Origin: Nymphalis io
Taxonomy: Eukaryota; Arthropoda; Insecta; Lepidoptera; Nymphalidae
Assembly (NCBI RefSeq): GCF_905147045.1
Contig: NC_065906.1
Location: forward strand, 8,494,001-8,558,000
DNA: 64,000 bases
Reading direction: 5' to 3'
This document shows positions 1 to 13,183 of this stretch, piece after piece. The notes beneath the pieces are model-generated. The model saw only the letters and a program-made list of their open reading frames with translations. It was not told where the DNA came from and did not search any database. Positions within the stretch are counted from its first letter, which is position 1, and every line of letters starts with the position of its first letter. Position numbers and translations under genes: made by a program.

Positions 1-1421
1 TTAGGCACCCAAATTTAAAAACAAACGGCATAATCGTTTTGTACACAAAAAAATAAAATTGCGTAATTTTTTGTGTTTTTGTGTTTTGTCACATATTTAC
101 CTAAAAACCTATTTTTTGCGCACTATTTCTGTTTTTGTACAATCCTACAATTGCATTTTTTCATTATCAATCTTAAAAATATAAATATGTGGTAGTTTAA
201 AACCATACGATAGCTTTTTTACAAATAATGTAGGTGGGTCGATTTTTTTGGAGGCCAGTGTAGTAAAATATATTTTGTCATATAGTAGATCAGATTATAA
301 ATTTGTTTAAAAAAAGTGCATAGGGTTGCCGTTGAAATCTAACTTGCTGGTCAAACGTAATTAAATTTCGTTGTCCTCCTTTGTGCTAGTCTACATCGTA
401 ATATCTATATATATAGTTTTAATTAAACAAATGCTATACTAATGCTATACTGCCAGTAATAAGTAAATCTGTTTGTATTTATTGTAAAACCCTAATTGTT
501 TAATAAGCTTCGTGGCGTAAACTTTCTATATATATAATATTTCGTTTAATTTTTTTTTTGCTTATTGCTCATTTATTATTTCAATAGACATCGAATATAA
601 GTACTGCATGGTTAACTTAAAAATAAATAAATAAACAAAGTGTCGTGTTTGAACATAAGTTAATTCTAACTTAGCATACAATACATATTACTTATTTTCA
701 TTACATTTAATTTACAAGTTTGTTAATTTTATTATGGATAAAATTAAATAATTTAATAAAAACAGTATCGCGTAAGTCGATCTCTCCGATCTAAACCGAC
801 CATGCTAAACATTGCTTACTTCAATACATCTCACTGCAAGTCCTATGCCTTATGCTTTGTACGGTTTATACTAAGTAAACTAATACGTTGTACATTATTA
901 ATATTAAAAGATGATTCAAAACTTTTTCAAGGTTAAAATGGATATTTATGTTTCACAACAAGAAATATTAAAAAAATATCTATTCATTTACGTTTATAAG
1001 GATGAACATTGAGTTATTATTACATTGAGGAATTATACAGTTTTTACTTCTCAATGTTTCGCTAAAAATGATTACTGGACTTGTTATTACGAGTAATCCT
1101 AATACTTTCAATTACCTAGCTATTCTTAAAATGTAACTAATCCGTAGCCTATATATGTACTTTTAGTATATACTTGTTTTATGTCTTTATGATTTTATCC
1201 TTAACATCATAAGTAGTACATATCTTCGAAAAAAAATTTATGAAATACCATAAACATATCATCCACGTTTATCTCGAAACTTGCAGCTATCATAATGTAA
1301 TAGCTCTATATCAAACGTTTCAGTACTTATTGCAAGATTTCAAAGAAAAAATTAGAAGCAATTTCTACCTTATTTAAAGTAAATAATATTAACTTTATCA
1401 ATGAAACGAAATAGAAAATTC
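1..1421. other. AT-rich non-coding DNA
   Basis: No gene or recognised repeat seen. Confidence 0.5.
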
Positions 1422-1469
1422 GATATTTAGATTTGTAGAGTATTTGATATTTAGATTTGTAGAGTATTT
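1422..1469. repeat. 24-bp tandem duplication
   Basis: GATATTTAGATTTGTAGAGT plus ATTT at 1422-1445, repeated at 1446-1469. Confidence 0.9.
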
Positions 1470-1484
1470 TATGAGAGGAGGCAA

Positions 1485-1780
1485 TTTTTTTTTTTTTATA
1501 GAATAGGAAGGTGGACGAGCATATGGGCCACCTGATGGTAAGTGGTCACCAAACGCCCTTAGACATTGGCATTTTAAGAAATGTCAACCATCGCTTATAG
1601 CCAATGCGCCACCAACCTTGGGAACTAAGATTTTATGTCCCTTGTGCCTGTAATTACACTGGCTCACTCACCCTTCAAACCGGAACACAACAATATCAAG
1701 TATTGCTGTTTTGCGGTAGAATATCTGATGAGTGGGTGGTACCTACCCAGACGAGCTTGCACAAAGCCCTACCACCAGTA
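1485..1780 (-). repeat. SINE-A copy (full length)
   Basis: Begins with a T-run on the plus strand (A tail in sense), then the shared core GAGCATATGGGCCACCTGAT, CACTGGCTCACTCACCC and the end CTACCACCAGTA. Compared by eye with the copies at 9547, 33916 and 46751. Confidence 0.85.
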
Positions 1781-2619
1781 ACTTATAAAAGATATAAGAT
1801 GTCCCCCAACACGCAGATTCGTATTCTGATATATTCTGATATCTTATTTGTATATTAATATGAAAATAAAACCATTAATATTTTCTTTCCGAATAAACAA
1901 TAATCTTAATAATGTTGACTTTAATGAGATCACATTCAAGGCGTATTTTCTCCTCCATCTTATTATGTCTTAAGAATTTTGATGTACGATATGTTTTATC
2001 GTGGTTTTTATTAATATGAGGAGACTACAACATTTGTGTGAATTTGAAAATGTTTTTGATATTATCTCACCGTATTTCCCTTAAAGCAATATTTCACGTC
2101 AAGTCCGTTTTATTACAATTTTATATAGCTATACAAATTTTTCAAGCTATTACATATATGTGTATTTATACTATTGTATAATCTATATCCGTTTTTATAT
2201 ATATTTAACGGTATTCTTACCTAATTTCTATTATTGTGAAAGACAAGGCTATAAAATAAAGAAAATATTATAGAAAACTTTGAAGGTAAAAGATCAAAGG
2301 ATCTCTTGACTAAGGGCCGAAACTGCTTGTCTGACAAAAATAATAAGCTCCAATTAATTTAAGGCACTTTATCATACCTTTAGAAAAAAAATCCTAGTAT
2401 CCGGTTGTTCCTAATTAATAACCCAAGTTTTCGTAACTTATTTGTTAGAAGAAAATCGGTTGTTCATGGTTCCGGCAACGAACCGTAAGGCGGGTTTTTA
2501 TTGGGCAACTCGATTCCGGCGGTATTTTAACTAAATAATTTAGGCGAAGTTGTTTGTTTAAATATTGATTACAAAAGAAGTTTTTAATTTGGAAGATGTT
2601 TGATTCGATTTTATTTTTT

Positions 2620-2720
2620 AGTAGTGGCCGTGCAAATGGGTCACCTGATGGTAAGTGATCCTATCGCCCATAGACATTGGCACTGTAAGAAATGTTAACC
2701 ATCGCTTACATCGCCAATAC
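2620..2720 (-). repeat. SINE-A fragment
   Basis: Only the tail-proximal third remains (GGGTCACCTGATGGTAAGTG to CCATCGCTTACATCGCCAAT). Confidence 0.7.
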
Positions 2721-3461
2721 TATATATATACAATAGCTATATGTAAAATCAATTTCTGTACGTTAACTAATTAAGTATGTTAAAAGCAGCTGCTTTAAAG
2801 AAAAAAATATACGCTTAGGAATAAAGCGACAAATGCTTTTCCTTGAATCTAAAAAACGTTTTTGTTTTTCAATTCAAAAACAAATGAATCAAAGAAACTT
2901 AAATTAAAAATAATAAGAACAAATCTTACATAAACCTAAAGTATTGCCTAAATTAATAAAACGCTGTAATTAAAAAAAATATATAATTTAAAAGTAATTA
3001 TTCTAAGTATTTATTTTTCACCTTAAATTCGAACGTAATAGAAAATGTTCACGACTGAAATAACACAGCCGGCAAAAACAAAACATCTATTTACTTAGTA
3101 CTAAACAAAGGCTTCGTTGAGTTTGTCAGATGGATTTATTTAGATACCCTTTTAAGAGAACGTAAAAGCAGTTAGGGGTTTTTAATATCAAAACGGAATA
3201 ATTATATGCTAAGAAGCTAAACAAAAACATTTAACATATGATAAAACGCTTATAAAGTGTTGAATGACATAATTGCGCACTGTAATTATACACAAACACA
3301 CATTGTAAAAGTGTAGCGGTCAAAATATTATACTCATTTCGACTTCTCATTCGCCAAGTGCCAGTGGAGTGTAAAGTGCGATAAGAAACTTTGTTCCAAT
3401 ATTTCTGGAATGAATAACTAGTAAATGGAGACCACGTGCCCAGATGTATTTAAACTTACTT

Positions 3462-3750
3462 TACTGATGGTAGAGTTTTGTGCAAGCTCGTCGAGGTAGA
3501 TACCACCCACTCAGATATTCTACCGCAAAACAGCAGTACTTGGTATTTTTGTGTTCCGGTTTGAAGGGTGAGTGAGCCAGTGGGTGAGTACAGGCACAAG
3601 GGACATAACATCTTAGTTCCCAAGGTTGGTGGCGCATTGGTGATGTAAGCGATGGTAACATATCTTACAATACCAATGTCTATTGGCGTTGGTGACCACT
3701 TACCCACAGGTGGCTCATATGCTCGTCCGCCTTCCTATTCTATAAAAAAG
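3462..3750 (+). repeat. SINE-A copy
   Basis: Sense orientation: starts CTGATGGTAGAGTTTTGTGC and ends CCTATTCTATAAAAAAG. Confidence 0.85.
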
Positions 3751-5697
3751 ACAAAGCTCTACCATACCACAGTAGTAAAGTACAAAGTAAAAAGCCTTTT
3801 TAATTACGATACTTTGATCAATTAATTGCTAAAATGCGGAAACCAGGGAAATGTTTAATCTTTTACTTTTTGTCGAATTCCCTCTTCTGAATTTGCGACT
3901 TCAAAGAGGAAACTCTAATTATATAATTTGACGTTTAATTACAAAACGTAACTGGTTTATAACAATTTATGTAATTTCTTACGCGTGCGTAGAAATTTTC
4001 ATGTTAAAATATAACTCATACGTAATGTTCTTTACCTTGAAGCATTAATATAGTCAATATCTTGGAACAGAGGTAACTTATAATAAATACATAATTAATC
4101 AATATACATTTGATCATTTCAGTAAAATATTTAGAACTGTCTATTTTTAGCGCCTTTTTCCAATTTCATAATAATCGATATCTTTATTGCATACATATAT
4201 AAATGGTAAAAAAATAAATCATTAAAGATAAGAAGTGATCTCTGCTAGAAAACCGCTATATTTTGCTTGTAGGACACATCGGTTAGTACAAGTGCTATGT
4301 ACATAGACTATATATGTATGTAACACACTTGTCACGACTATAGTCTAAATTTAAAGCGGGTGAAACTGCGAAGCCATTAGATTATATACTGAAACATCTT
4401 CCGAAATGTACTGCAACTTCTGGTATAAATTTTATTTAGATTGCTTCAGTTTTTTCAGTTAAGCGTTATAAAAGATGTCTCCTCATTTATTAGTAGATAT
4501 AAATGTATATGAAATATACATACATAATATTAAAAGATATAATAATTATATACTTATAATGTACATGTATACTTAACAGACGATATAAGTAGTAGAATAA
4601 AATTATATCTATTTTTTTTCGTTTTTTATATGAATATTAATTAACACATTTCTGGAAGTAAACAAAAACATATGGAATGTTAGTTGTATTTAATATAGTT
4701 TTATAGTAATTCAGTGAGATGACACCTACGCTTTTCATTCAATCAATGTATTGATTTTGATAGTACGCCTTTATATACAAGCTCAGGAACTGATAGCACT
4801 CAAATTCAAATGTTTCCTATTGATGTACACATGTTTGAATAGAACTTTCAAGCATTAAATCTTTGAAGCATTTGAATCAAACTCAACGTGCAACTACTTC
4901 TGTCCATATATCGTGTATAAGTAATTACCATTCCATTACTTAGAAAAACACAAAGATAAAATTAATCTAAATCCCATCCAAATTATTTGAAAGGTAATTA
5001 ATATTTATTTATTGTTAAACAAAATAACAAAACTTCAGTATTTCTACATCAGGAATTCGCAAGTTGCTTGTTTAAGTTATGCTACAAATTTAGGTTAGGA
5101 CGGCACACAATTAGGTACGGCAAAAAAAGGGTCAATGTTCGACGCGTATTTGTCGAGCACTTTATTTACCGATTTATTTCTTTGACATTTTATTAAAAGT
5201 GAACAATTGTAAGTGACTTGTTGCTTTTAATAAAGTATTTGTAATAATAAAGATGTATTTTTCTTGCTCAGATTTCTCAAATTCCTAATTATTAAAAAAT
5301 TCTAGTAATTTCATGTTTTAAGGCAACGAGAAATATAGCGGATTCAATTAAAAAGTTTGATTTCTCTTACGAATAAAAGACGAAAATGAAATGGCATTTT
5401 CGAAAGCGGGAAAACGGAACGAGTGAAATATACGATAGTTAATTGAATCCAGTTTTTTATTAGTCTATTGTAAGGAGTAACATATATTTATATATTGCGG
5501 AAAGAGATTTTTTAATTTAATGGTAGGCTTAGTATTTTTAGGAGTGCACTCGTAATGTATCTAAATATTAATTTATTATTTTTCCAGTACCTAAATCAGT
5601 ATAATTATAAATCATTGTATGTACTTATATAACTTATAACTACTTATTACACATAAGCTTTCTTTTATTATACTATTGGTTATGTTAAAAAATGGTA
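3751..5697. other. AT-rich non-coding DNA
   Basis: No gene or recognised repeat seen on either strand. Confidence 0.5.
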
Positions 5698-5735
5698 CAT
5701 AAATAAAATAAAATAAAATAAAATAAAATAAAATA
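5698..5735. repeat. (AAAAT)n microsatellite
   Basis: About seven AAAAT units in a row. Confidence 0.9.
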
Positions 5736-6309
5736 TTGGCAAATATAAACTATTCGAGCATTTAAAATATTATTATCTATTATAATTGAATGTAATGTAC
5801 GTTATTAAATGAAGACTGAATGTTAATGCAAGTATAATATGACGTGTGCGGCGCAACCGCATCTGACTCACGCTTACAATTTATTATTATGCAAATTAAA
5901 TTTACAAAATTTGTAGTCTTTATTGTATCCTTTGTTCTTAAACGAGAATTATTCCTTAATACACGAACGTTTTTGTAAAAGGGAAACTTCGCTTAATTAC
6001 AAAATCTTGTGACGTAACTCCAGTTACTTAACTTAGCACTCGCGTAAGTTTTCGTTTAACGTTTGTTTTATTTTGATACATTGTTTTATTCGGTCCTGAA
6101 TGGAGATAGAGGAATTTAGTCAAAATGTTTTGTAAAGTCAAGACACTTATCTCCCGAGGGGATCGTCTTCGTCCGAGACAGAGTTATGTACGAGACATGG
6201 GCGCGTGCTACCTCTAATATTGAAACGATCTACATAACAATGTGTGGTACTTTGGAGCTGTATTGGCACGTGTGCAGTCTTGATTTATTTACTTTAGACG
6301 GTTTCTACT

Positions 6310-7200
6310 GTCAACGATCATTATCATTATCATTATCACCTACGCTCTTCAATCTTTATATTAACGAGCTCATTGATATACTCGGTAACCAGCATGTTGG
6401 TTGCCATATTGATGGAGTTAACGTCAATAATATCAGTTACGCTGATGATATGGTTTTGCTTAGCTCATCAGTTTATGGTCTAAGAAAACTATTAGCAACT
6501 TGTGAAGGCTATGCCAAAACACATGGACTTACATATAATGTAAAAAAAGCATGACAATTATATTTGAAAGTGGTAATAAATGTCCAAAAATAATACCTTC
6601 GGTAAAAATTAATAATCTGAGCTTGACTCAAGTTTTCCAATTTAAATACCTTGGGCATATACTAACCACCAATCTCAAGGATGATAATGACATTGAAAGG
6701 GAGAGGAGAGCATTGTCAATAAAAGCTAACATGATTGCCAAAAGATTTGGGCGTGCTTCAAGGGCTGTAAAAAAAACATTATTCCGCGCTTACTGTACCT
6801 CTTTTTATACTTGTAGTTTGTGGGCTAACTATTCATTAAAATCATACAATGCTCTTCGTGTCCAGTACAATAATGCCTTTAGATTGCTGATGGGTTTGCC
6901 TCGCTTCTGTAGTGCTTCAGGGATGTTCGCTGAATTGAATATAGACTGTTTTTACGCATTAATGCGAAAAAAGTGTGCATCCTTGGTTCACAGGGTCCGA
7001 GCCAGCTCAAACAAAATTCTAATCATGGTAGCTAACAGACTAGACTGTATATTTATAAACCGCTGTTGTAAGTATAGTTTCGGCTGGACCAGTAAATTAT
7101 ATAAGTAGATAGATAGTAGTGTTTATTTTATTTTTTGTAATTTTGTATATGAGTCTTGTTACTTAAATAAATAAATAATAATTATTATTATTATTAAAAT
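6310..7200 (+). pseudogene. Decayed non-LTR retrotransposon fragment (reverse transcriptase)
   Basis: The frame at 6330-6553 contains SPTLFNLYINELID and the catalytic YADD motif (ISYADDMVLL). The next frame (6551-7108) continues through FKYLGHILT, RFGRASRAVKKTLFRAYC and RVRASSNKIL. The two are one ORF broken by a frameshift near 6551. The 5' side ends in a CATTAT-like simple repeat, so the element is 5'-truncated. The 3' end has (TTA)n repeats near 7172-7197. The clade is uncertain. No endonuclease is present; it is dead. Confidence 0.8.
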
Positions 7201-7327
7201 TTTAACTAATATATTTGATTTGACAAAACATTTAGATAATGAAATATATATATACAATAAATAAACGAAGATAAACAAACACACTTATATACTTTCAAGT
7301 TCGGTCTGAATAGAAATCGATGTATAA

Positions 7328-7401
7328 ATTATCATTTGAATTCATTCTAATTTTTTGGAAAAACATTATCATTTGAATTCATTCTAATTTTTTGGAAAAA
7401 C
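7328..7401. repeat. Perfect 37-bp tandem duplication
   Basis: ATTATCATTTGAATTCATTC-type unit at 7328-7364 is repeated at 7365-7401. Confidence 0.9.
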
Positions 7402-7890
7402 CCGACTATTTTTTTGGCGATGCTAGTTTCAAGTAAAGTTATCACTTATCAGGGACGATATCATAATAATCATCAATATTAATGCAGCATGCATGCTGTA
7501 TTTAGACATCTTAATTGTATACGCCTCAGTTCTACAAATTCAGGGGAAATGAAGGCTTTTACCCAGAACTCATAGACACTTAGTAAAATATTCATATGAC
7601 CTATAAGATTTGAAAAATGCAAAACGATAGCGTGATTCAATCTACTGCTAACGCCATCTAGACCTATATTGCTCAAACTTTCTCACAATACTAAAGTCAA
7701 CTATTAGACACTATATATTTATATATGGATAATTTCACTTTACAGATCCGAATCTTTATAGAATGTTCGATTGTATTTGCAAATTCAAGAGTTTAACAAC
7801 AGAACATGCATATTTCGCCGAAAGGCCTTATCAATTTACATGACAATGCGATCGCTTTGAGTTTCATGTTTCTATTCTAAGGTACGAAAG

Positions 7891-7896
7891 AACTTA

Positions 7897-7959
<63 letters not shown>
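7891..7959. repeat. (TA)n microsatellite
   Basis: About 30 TA units with one TGTA interruption at the left. Confidence 0.9.
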
Positions 7960-7960
<1 letters not shown>

Positions 7961-9546
7961 TACATGTGTTTGAAAAACATTTTCTTTATATCGTTGTTTG
8001 ATGTTTATCTTTAGAGCTATATTTTATTTAAAAGTAATTGAGATATTAAAACTTTATAAATATAAAAATGTTTCATAAAAATCCGTTCCGCTACTTCATT
8101 TTGCACAAAGGTACAAATAAAAGTGAATATTTTAATGGGAGATGTAAAGTTTAGCTATTAATTGATAAATAAATATTTAAACTATTAAGCAATCGTCGAA
8201 TTTCATAAATGTTGAAACGTCAAAGTGACCTTTTTCTAAAGGAGACGATTTGGCAAGACAAATCCACACTGGATTTGTCATGAAAAGCCCATTTAATCAC
8301 CAAATTCTCTGAGAGTAAGGTGTACCTCGAATACTTTAGCTCTTTAAACCTTATTACGTATGTCATAAAGGTGATTGTGCAACGAACATATCAATATTTA
8401 AATGACCGTCCGCACAATGGTTTGCAGACCATCGCTTTGATAAATGGCGCTGTGGGTTGAAACGACGTGCGATTTAGTCTAAAATACAGACTAGTAAATT
8501 AGGTAATTGATCGCATAATTTCTATTTAATTAATATAATAATTAGATTAAACCGAGGAGCTGTAATGGAATCTAATTTTAGATAAGATTGATTGTTAAAC
8601 GGAAATTGATATTATATGTTTTCCTCTCTAAAATTTTAATAAACAGCTGAGAAGAAAACACGAGAGGCGTCCATTAATTTGTATTAGCACAGGAGGTACA
8701 GGCGGATAGACCGTTATGATTGTTTTCTGAATCATTTACTTGGCTTAAAATTTTCAAATTATATATATTTGGTAAACAAAGATAACTAGCAAGCTAAATT
8801 GTATTAATAATAAATTTGCTTTGTTATTTGCAGGTAAAACAGCTTACTTAGCCTACAACTACTCCCTTCTACCATAATCGAACATACTTTACTCAAGTAG
8901 GCTCTTATGAGCAATTTAACACCATCATGTTATAGGATTAAAATAAATCAAAATATTCTTTTTTCAGGCAGACTTATATAAGCACATTTGAATAACTAAA
9001 CTTTAAATGAAATGCAAAGAATATCATTTTGATTCTACCGAAAAGAACCCGGGTCAACCACAACCCACTGGACCATTTCGAATTTTGACCACACAAAATA
9101 CCTTAACATAATCATAGAAACAGTAACTTAAGCTTAAGAATTTTAAATTCAAAAAGATTTAATTATAAAAAACAAAGCGTGTTTTAAAACAATATAGAAA
9201 TCCCATATATTTTTTATACGATGCACATGATATAGTGTGGGTGACGGTAACAATGATGATCGCAGACGGAACCAAATGACAAACGCTTTAACTAATTCTC
9301 ACGGCAGACGACTCTCTTTTGCTACAATGGGACCGTTGTCAATGCCTTCCGTTAAATAGTTTTATAAGTGGTATGATATACATACTATTATATACTACAT
9401 ATGTATTATTAAACTAGTATACATTTTTATATATAAATACAGCCGAGATCGCCCAATCTTGTGTTAATGTCCAATTCTTGATCTGAAGGCGACAGGAGAC
9501 TTTAGCCTATCTGTGGGATTTTAACATACACTTTTATATATATATA
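7960..9546. other. Non-coding DNA, nothing recognised
   Basis: No ORF of note, no repeat shared with the rest of the window. Confidence 0.45.
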
Positions 9547-9838
9547 TTTTTTTTTATAGAATAGGAAGGTGGACGAGCATATGGGCCACCTGATGGTAAG
9601 TGGTCACCAAACGCCCTTAGACATTGGCATTGTAAGAAATGTCAACCATCGCTTATAGCCAACGCGCCACCAACCTTGGGAACTAAGATTTTATGTCCCT
9701 TGTGCCTGTAATTACACTGGCTCACTCACCCTTCAAACCGGAACACAACAATATCAAGTATTGCTGTTTTGCGGTAGAATATCTGATGAGTGGGTGGTAC
9801 CTACCCAGACGAGCTTGCACAAAGCCCTACCACCAGTA
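9547..9838 (-). repeat. SINE-A copy, nearly identical to the one at 1485
   Basis: Shares with the 1485 copy the unusual ACGCCCTTAGACATTGGC and CGCTTATAGCC variants, so the two are close sister copies. A palindrome follows at 9843. Confidence 0.85.
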
Positions 9839-9842
9839 TATA

Positions 9843-9881
9843 TATTTGAAGTATTAATATTATATATTAATACTTCAAATA
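9843..9881. repeat. Inverted repeat, 17-bp arms
   Basis: TATTTGAAGTATTAATA and its exact complement, loop TTATA, directly beside the head end of the SINE-A at 9547. Confidence 0.9.
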
Positions 9882-10065
9882 CCTACTCGTTACAACTTTT
9901 AACTAGTTAAGAAATAAAGCTTTCAATTTAATGATACATCTTTCTTATTCAAATAATCCACCTGACTTACACTTAAAGTACGATAAACTACATTGTTTAC
10001 ACTGATAGGGTTACATTTATTAAAAAAAAAAAGATTTTAGATTAAAGGTATTTGCACTATTATTA

Positions 10066-10367
10066 TCCGTAACAGCCTGTGAATGTCCCACTGCTGGGCT
10101 AAAGGCCTCCTCTCCACTTTTTGAGGAGAAGGTTTGGAGCTTATTCCACCACGCTGCTCCAATGCGGGTTGGTGGAATACACATGTGGCAGAATTTCAGT
10201 GAAATTAGACACATGCAGGTTTCCTCAGGATGTTTTCCTTCACCGTAAAGCACAAGATGAATTATAATCACAAATTAAGCACATGAAAATGCAGTGGTGC
10301 TAGCCCGGGTTTGAACCCACGATCATCGGTTAAGATTCACGCGTTCTTACCACTGGGCCATCTCGGC
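10066..10367 (-). repeat. SINE-B (tRNA-derived) with target-site duplication
   Basis: Read on the minus strand it starts GCCGAGATGGCCCAGTGG (A-box region) and has the B-box-like GGTTCAAACCCGGGC. The 14-bp direct repeat TTGCACTATTATTA flanks it at 10052-10065 and 10368-10381, marking retrotransposition. Confidence 0.85.
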
Positions 10368-10638
10368 TTGCACTATTATTACGAGTGTTTCAACTGCAAA
10401 TGGCACAGATATATAATTAGCATTATAGATAGATACAAAATCTCTATTTTTATCGCTATAAAGCCTTCCAATAAATAGAATTGCATTAATAATGTCACCG
10501 TAAATAACAATGATAGCGGTTCGTAAGATACAGATAGACCTAACAAATTGATTTAGCGAAATGGCGATTACGTGTTTATAGTCTATCGCAGAGTAATCAA
10601 GTTGTACTGATGTAACCTAATCCTCTAGGACTTATCTC

Positions 10639-10839
10639 GTAACAGCCTGTGAATGTGCCACTGCTGGGCTAAGGCCTTGTCTCCCTTTTTGAGGAGAAGG
10701 TTTGGAGCATATTCCACCACGGTGCTCCAGTGCGGGTTGGTGGAATACACGTGGCATGTAAATTCAGAGGTGCTTGCCCGGGTTTTGAACCTACGTTCAT
10801 CGGTTAAGATTCACGCGTTCTTACCACTGGGCCATCTCG
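10639..10839 (-). repeat. SINE-B copy with internal deletion
   Basis: GTAACAGCCTGTGAATGTGC to GGGCCATCTCGA; about 100 bp between GGAATACAC and AATTCAG are missing compared with 10066. Confidence 0.8.
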
Positions 10840-11432
10840 ATTTAACCAGACCAATTCCACTGGGGACTTATCATAACCGTCACAGGATATAAATTGGCTC
10901 TCAGTTACGATACAGCTGTTTATCTTTGCGAGGAATAGAATCGGGAACGTATCGTCATCGTTATAACTTAGTAGAATCGACCCTGTACTTTGAAACGGTA
11001 TCGCATGGGTACATAATATTAAGCTATGCGACCGAAACCCTACATCGTATCGCATGTATTCGACTGTGAGTATTTAATAACCTTAAATATTATCAAAGGC
11101 CAATATCGAACACAAAGTTTATTTTCATTAATTATATTATACTACGGATATAAATTTTGTACAACGTTATTCTATGAATAGCGCTGATGTATGTGTTAAA
11201 TAACAATATTATTTTTCGATCCATGTAACTATACTATACTGATACTATTCAAAAAAATATAATTTATAAAAAAAAAAATATTTCATTTTATTTATAATTA
11301 TTTTTTATTTAAATATTTCACTTAAATTAGTTTTGGGTTTAAGTTATTTTACTTTCTAATATTAAACTATTTTATATTAAGTGACTGCTTATACATGTGA
11401 ATTAAATACGTAAAAACATTATATAAATATAT

Positions 11433-11647
11433 ACTGGTGGTAGAGCTTTGTGCAAGCTCGTCTGGGTAGATACCACCCATTCTACCGCAAAACAGCAGTA
11501 CTTGGTATTGTTGTGTTTCGGCTTGAAGGGTGAGTGAGCCAGTGTAATTACAGGCACAAGGGACATAACATCTTAGTTGCCTAGGTTGGTGCTTATTATC
11601 AGGTGGTGCTTATGCTCGTCCGCCTACCTATAATATAAAAAAAAAAC
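11433..11647 (+). repeat. SINE-A copy with internal deletion
   Basis: Head and tail are present (CTGGTGGTAGAGCTTTGTGC ... CCTATAATATAAAAAAA) but about 80 bp of the middle are missing. Confidence 0.8.
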
Positions 11648-12911
11648 AATACATAAATCGATATTTTTAGCACTATTATCAATCAAGTGTTATTGTCAAT
11701 GTCGCATATCACTTTCTGACATTTCACGATCGATTTCTGCTGTCAGTCTCGATGTTTTCATTCAAGAGAGATAAATTCGAGATAATATATAAACATGAAA
11801 AGTCTCTGATGCGTGGACTTGATCTTGGCTTAAAATCCACTGGGCCAATTGAAACACTACTGCAATTCATTTGTTTCAATTGTCGAGGTATAATTTACAA
11901 CGTACATAAAATGTTTCTCGGCGAGATGAATGTAACATGCGTCATGCGCTTAAAAAATACTTCGAAAGTTAACTGCAGTTTTATTGAATCATTTTATGCT
12001 GATTCCAACACTTTTTTGAATCATTCTTTATTAAAAAAAAATTATATTGTTTGGTTTTCACGCTTTGAAGTTACAAAATGAACCCAAAAGTTAAAAGCTT
12101 AAACAGTATATCGCCCAAATCTCTTTTTAAGGTCACTATAAATTTATTTGAGCTTAAACTCGTTAACTATCGCGTGATATCACAACATAAATCCATGGCG
12201 TTTGTTCATCATGGGGTCAACATGGTTTTACATTTCTCTGGGATCACAGCGGTAAAGATTTCTAAACTAAATTATTCTGTAGCGTCATTCTGATTAGACG
12301 CACATTTTTTTAAAACGGTAAACAATTCTGTTTTTTATGTATGGTTTTTCCTTGTTTTTAATAGCAATAAGAAGCCGGGTTGGGTCGCTTAGTCAATAAT
12401 AAAACTGATATTTTATTCAAAGTGCCATAAAAAAATGTTCTCTTATTACAATGTTTTATGGTTTCTGATTACTTCCTTAGCGAAGCCGACCAAGTGCGTT
12501 AAAATATTTTAGGCATTATCAATATTCAATAACATATTTTTATTTTACTTAACATTGTTTATTATGCAATATGCTCATTGTTAAATGCGAAAGTGTAAAT
12601 ACGCAAGGGTGTTTATGTGTCTGATTTTTTTTGTTAGGAAATTATGAATGATTAATTATGAAAAAGAAGTTCTGTTAGATAGATTGATAGTAGTTTGTTA
12701 TTTCCTTGGACCTGGTTTATGGAATTAGTCGCTTCTACGCTGTTCGCTTGCTCACTGTTAAACATTAAAAAAATATCATACAAAACTTCACTGTATAGTT
12801 AACAAATATCACTATTTTTTGTGCATCAGATTAAATATGTAACTTTATATGAAATGTCCTACCATTTCATATAAAGTTTATCTACAGCCATACGATATAG
12901 TAAAAGTAAAA
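11648..12911. other. Non-coding stretch with two unrecognised ORFs
   Basis: ORFs at 11752-12081 (109 codons) and 12078-12293 (71 codons) overlap in an ATGA. Neither resembles a known family to me, and neither has a splice context or compositional bias like the real exons. An inverted repeat lies at 12841. Confidence 0.35.
12841..12878. repeat. Inverted repeat, 16-bp arms
   Basis: AACTTTATATGAAATG and its exact complement with the loop TCCTAC. Confidence 0.9.
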
Positions 12912-13183
12912 GTAATAGCCTGTTAATGTCCCACTGCTGGGCTAAGGCCTCCTTTCCATTTTGATGAGAATGTTTGGAGCTTATTCCACCACGCTGCTCC
13001 AATGCGGGTTGGTAGAATACACATGTGGCACAGTTTCCTCACGATGTTTTCCTTCACCGTCAAGCACGAGATGAATTATAAACACAAACACAAATTAAGC
13101 ACATTCAGTAGTGCTTGCCCGGGTTTGGACCCACGATCATCGGTTAAAACTCACGCGTTCTAACCACCAGGCCATCTCGGCTT
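12912..13183 (-). repeat. SINE-B copy
   Basis: AATAGCCTGTTAATGTCCCA to AGGCCATCTCGGCTT, lacking a short segment around the GTGAAATTAGAC motif. Confidence 0.8.

Noticed and set aside
1604..1858. Recurrent ORF peptide starting MRHQPWELR...CNYTGSLTLQ, also at 18040, 20211 and 34031
   Set aside because: The peptide is the antisense translation of the SINE-A core. Its frame is broken differently in each copy, so it is a repeat artefact, not a protein family.
6186..6330. N-terminal part of the LINE frame (MYETWARAT...) as protein
   Set aside because: It is not like reverse transcriptase. It ends in a CATTAT simple repeat where the truncated LINE begins, so the upstream frame is chance.
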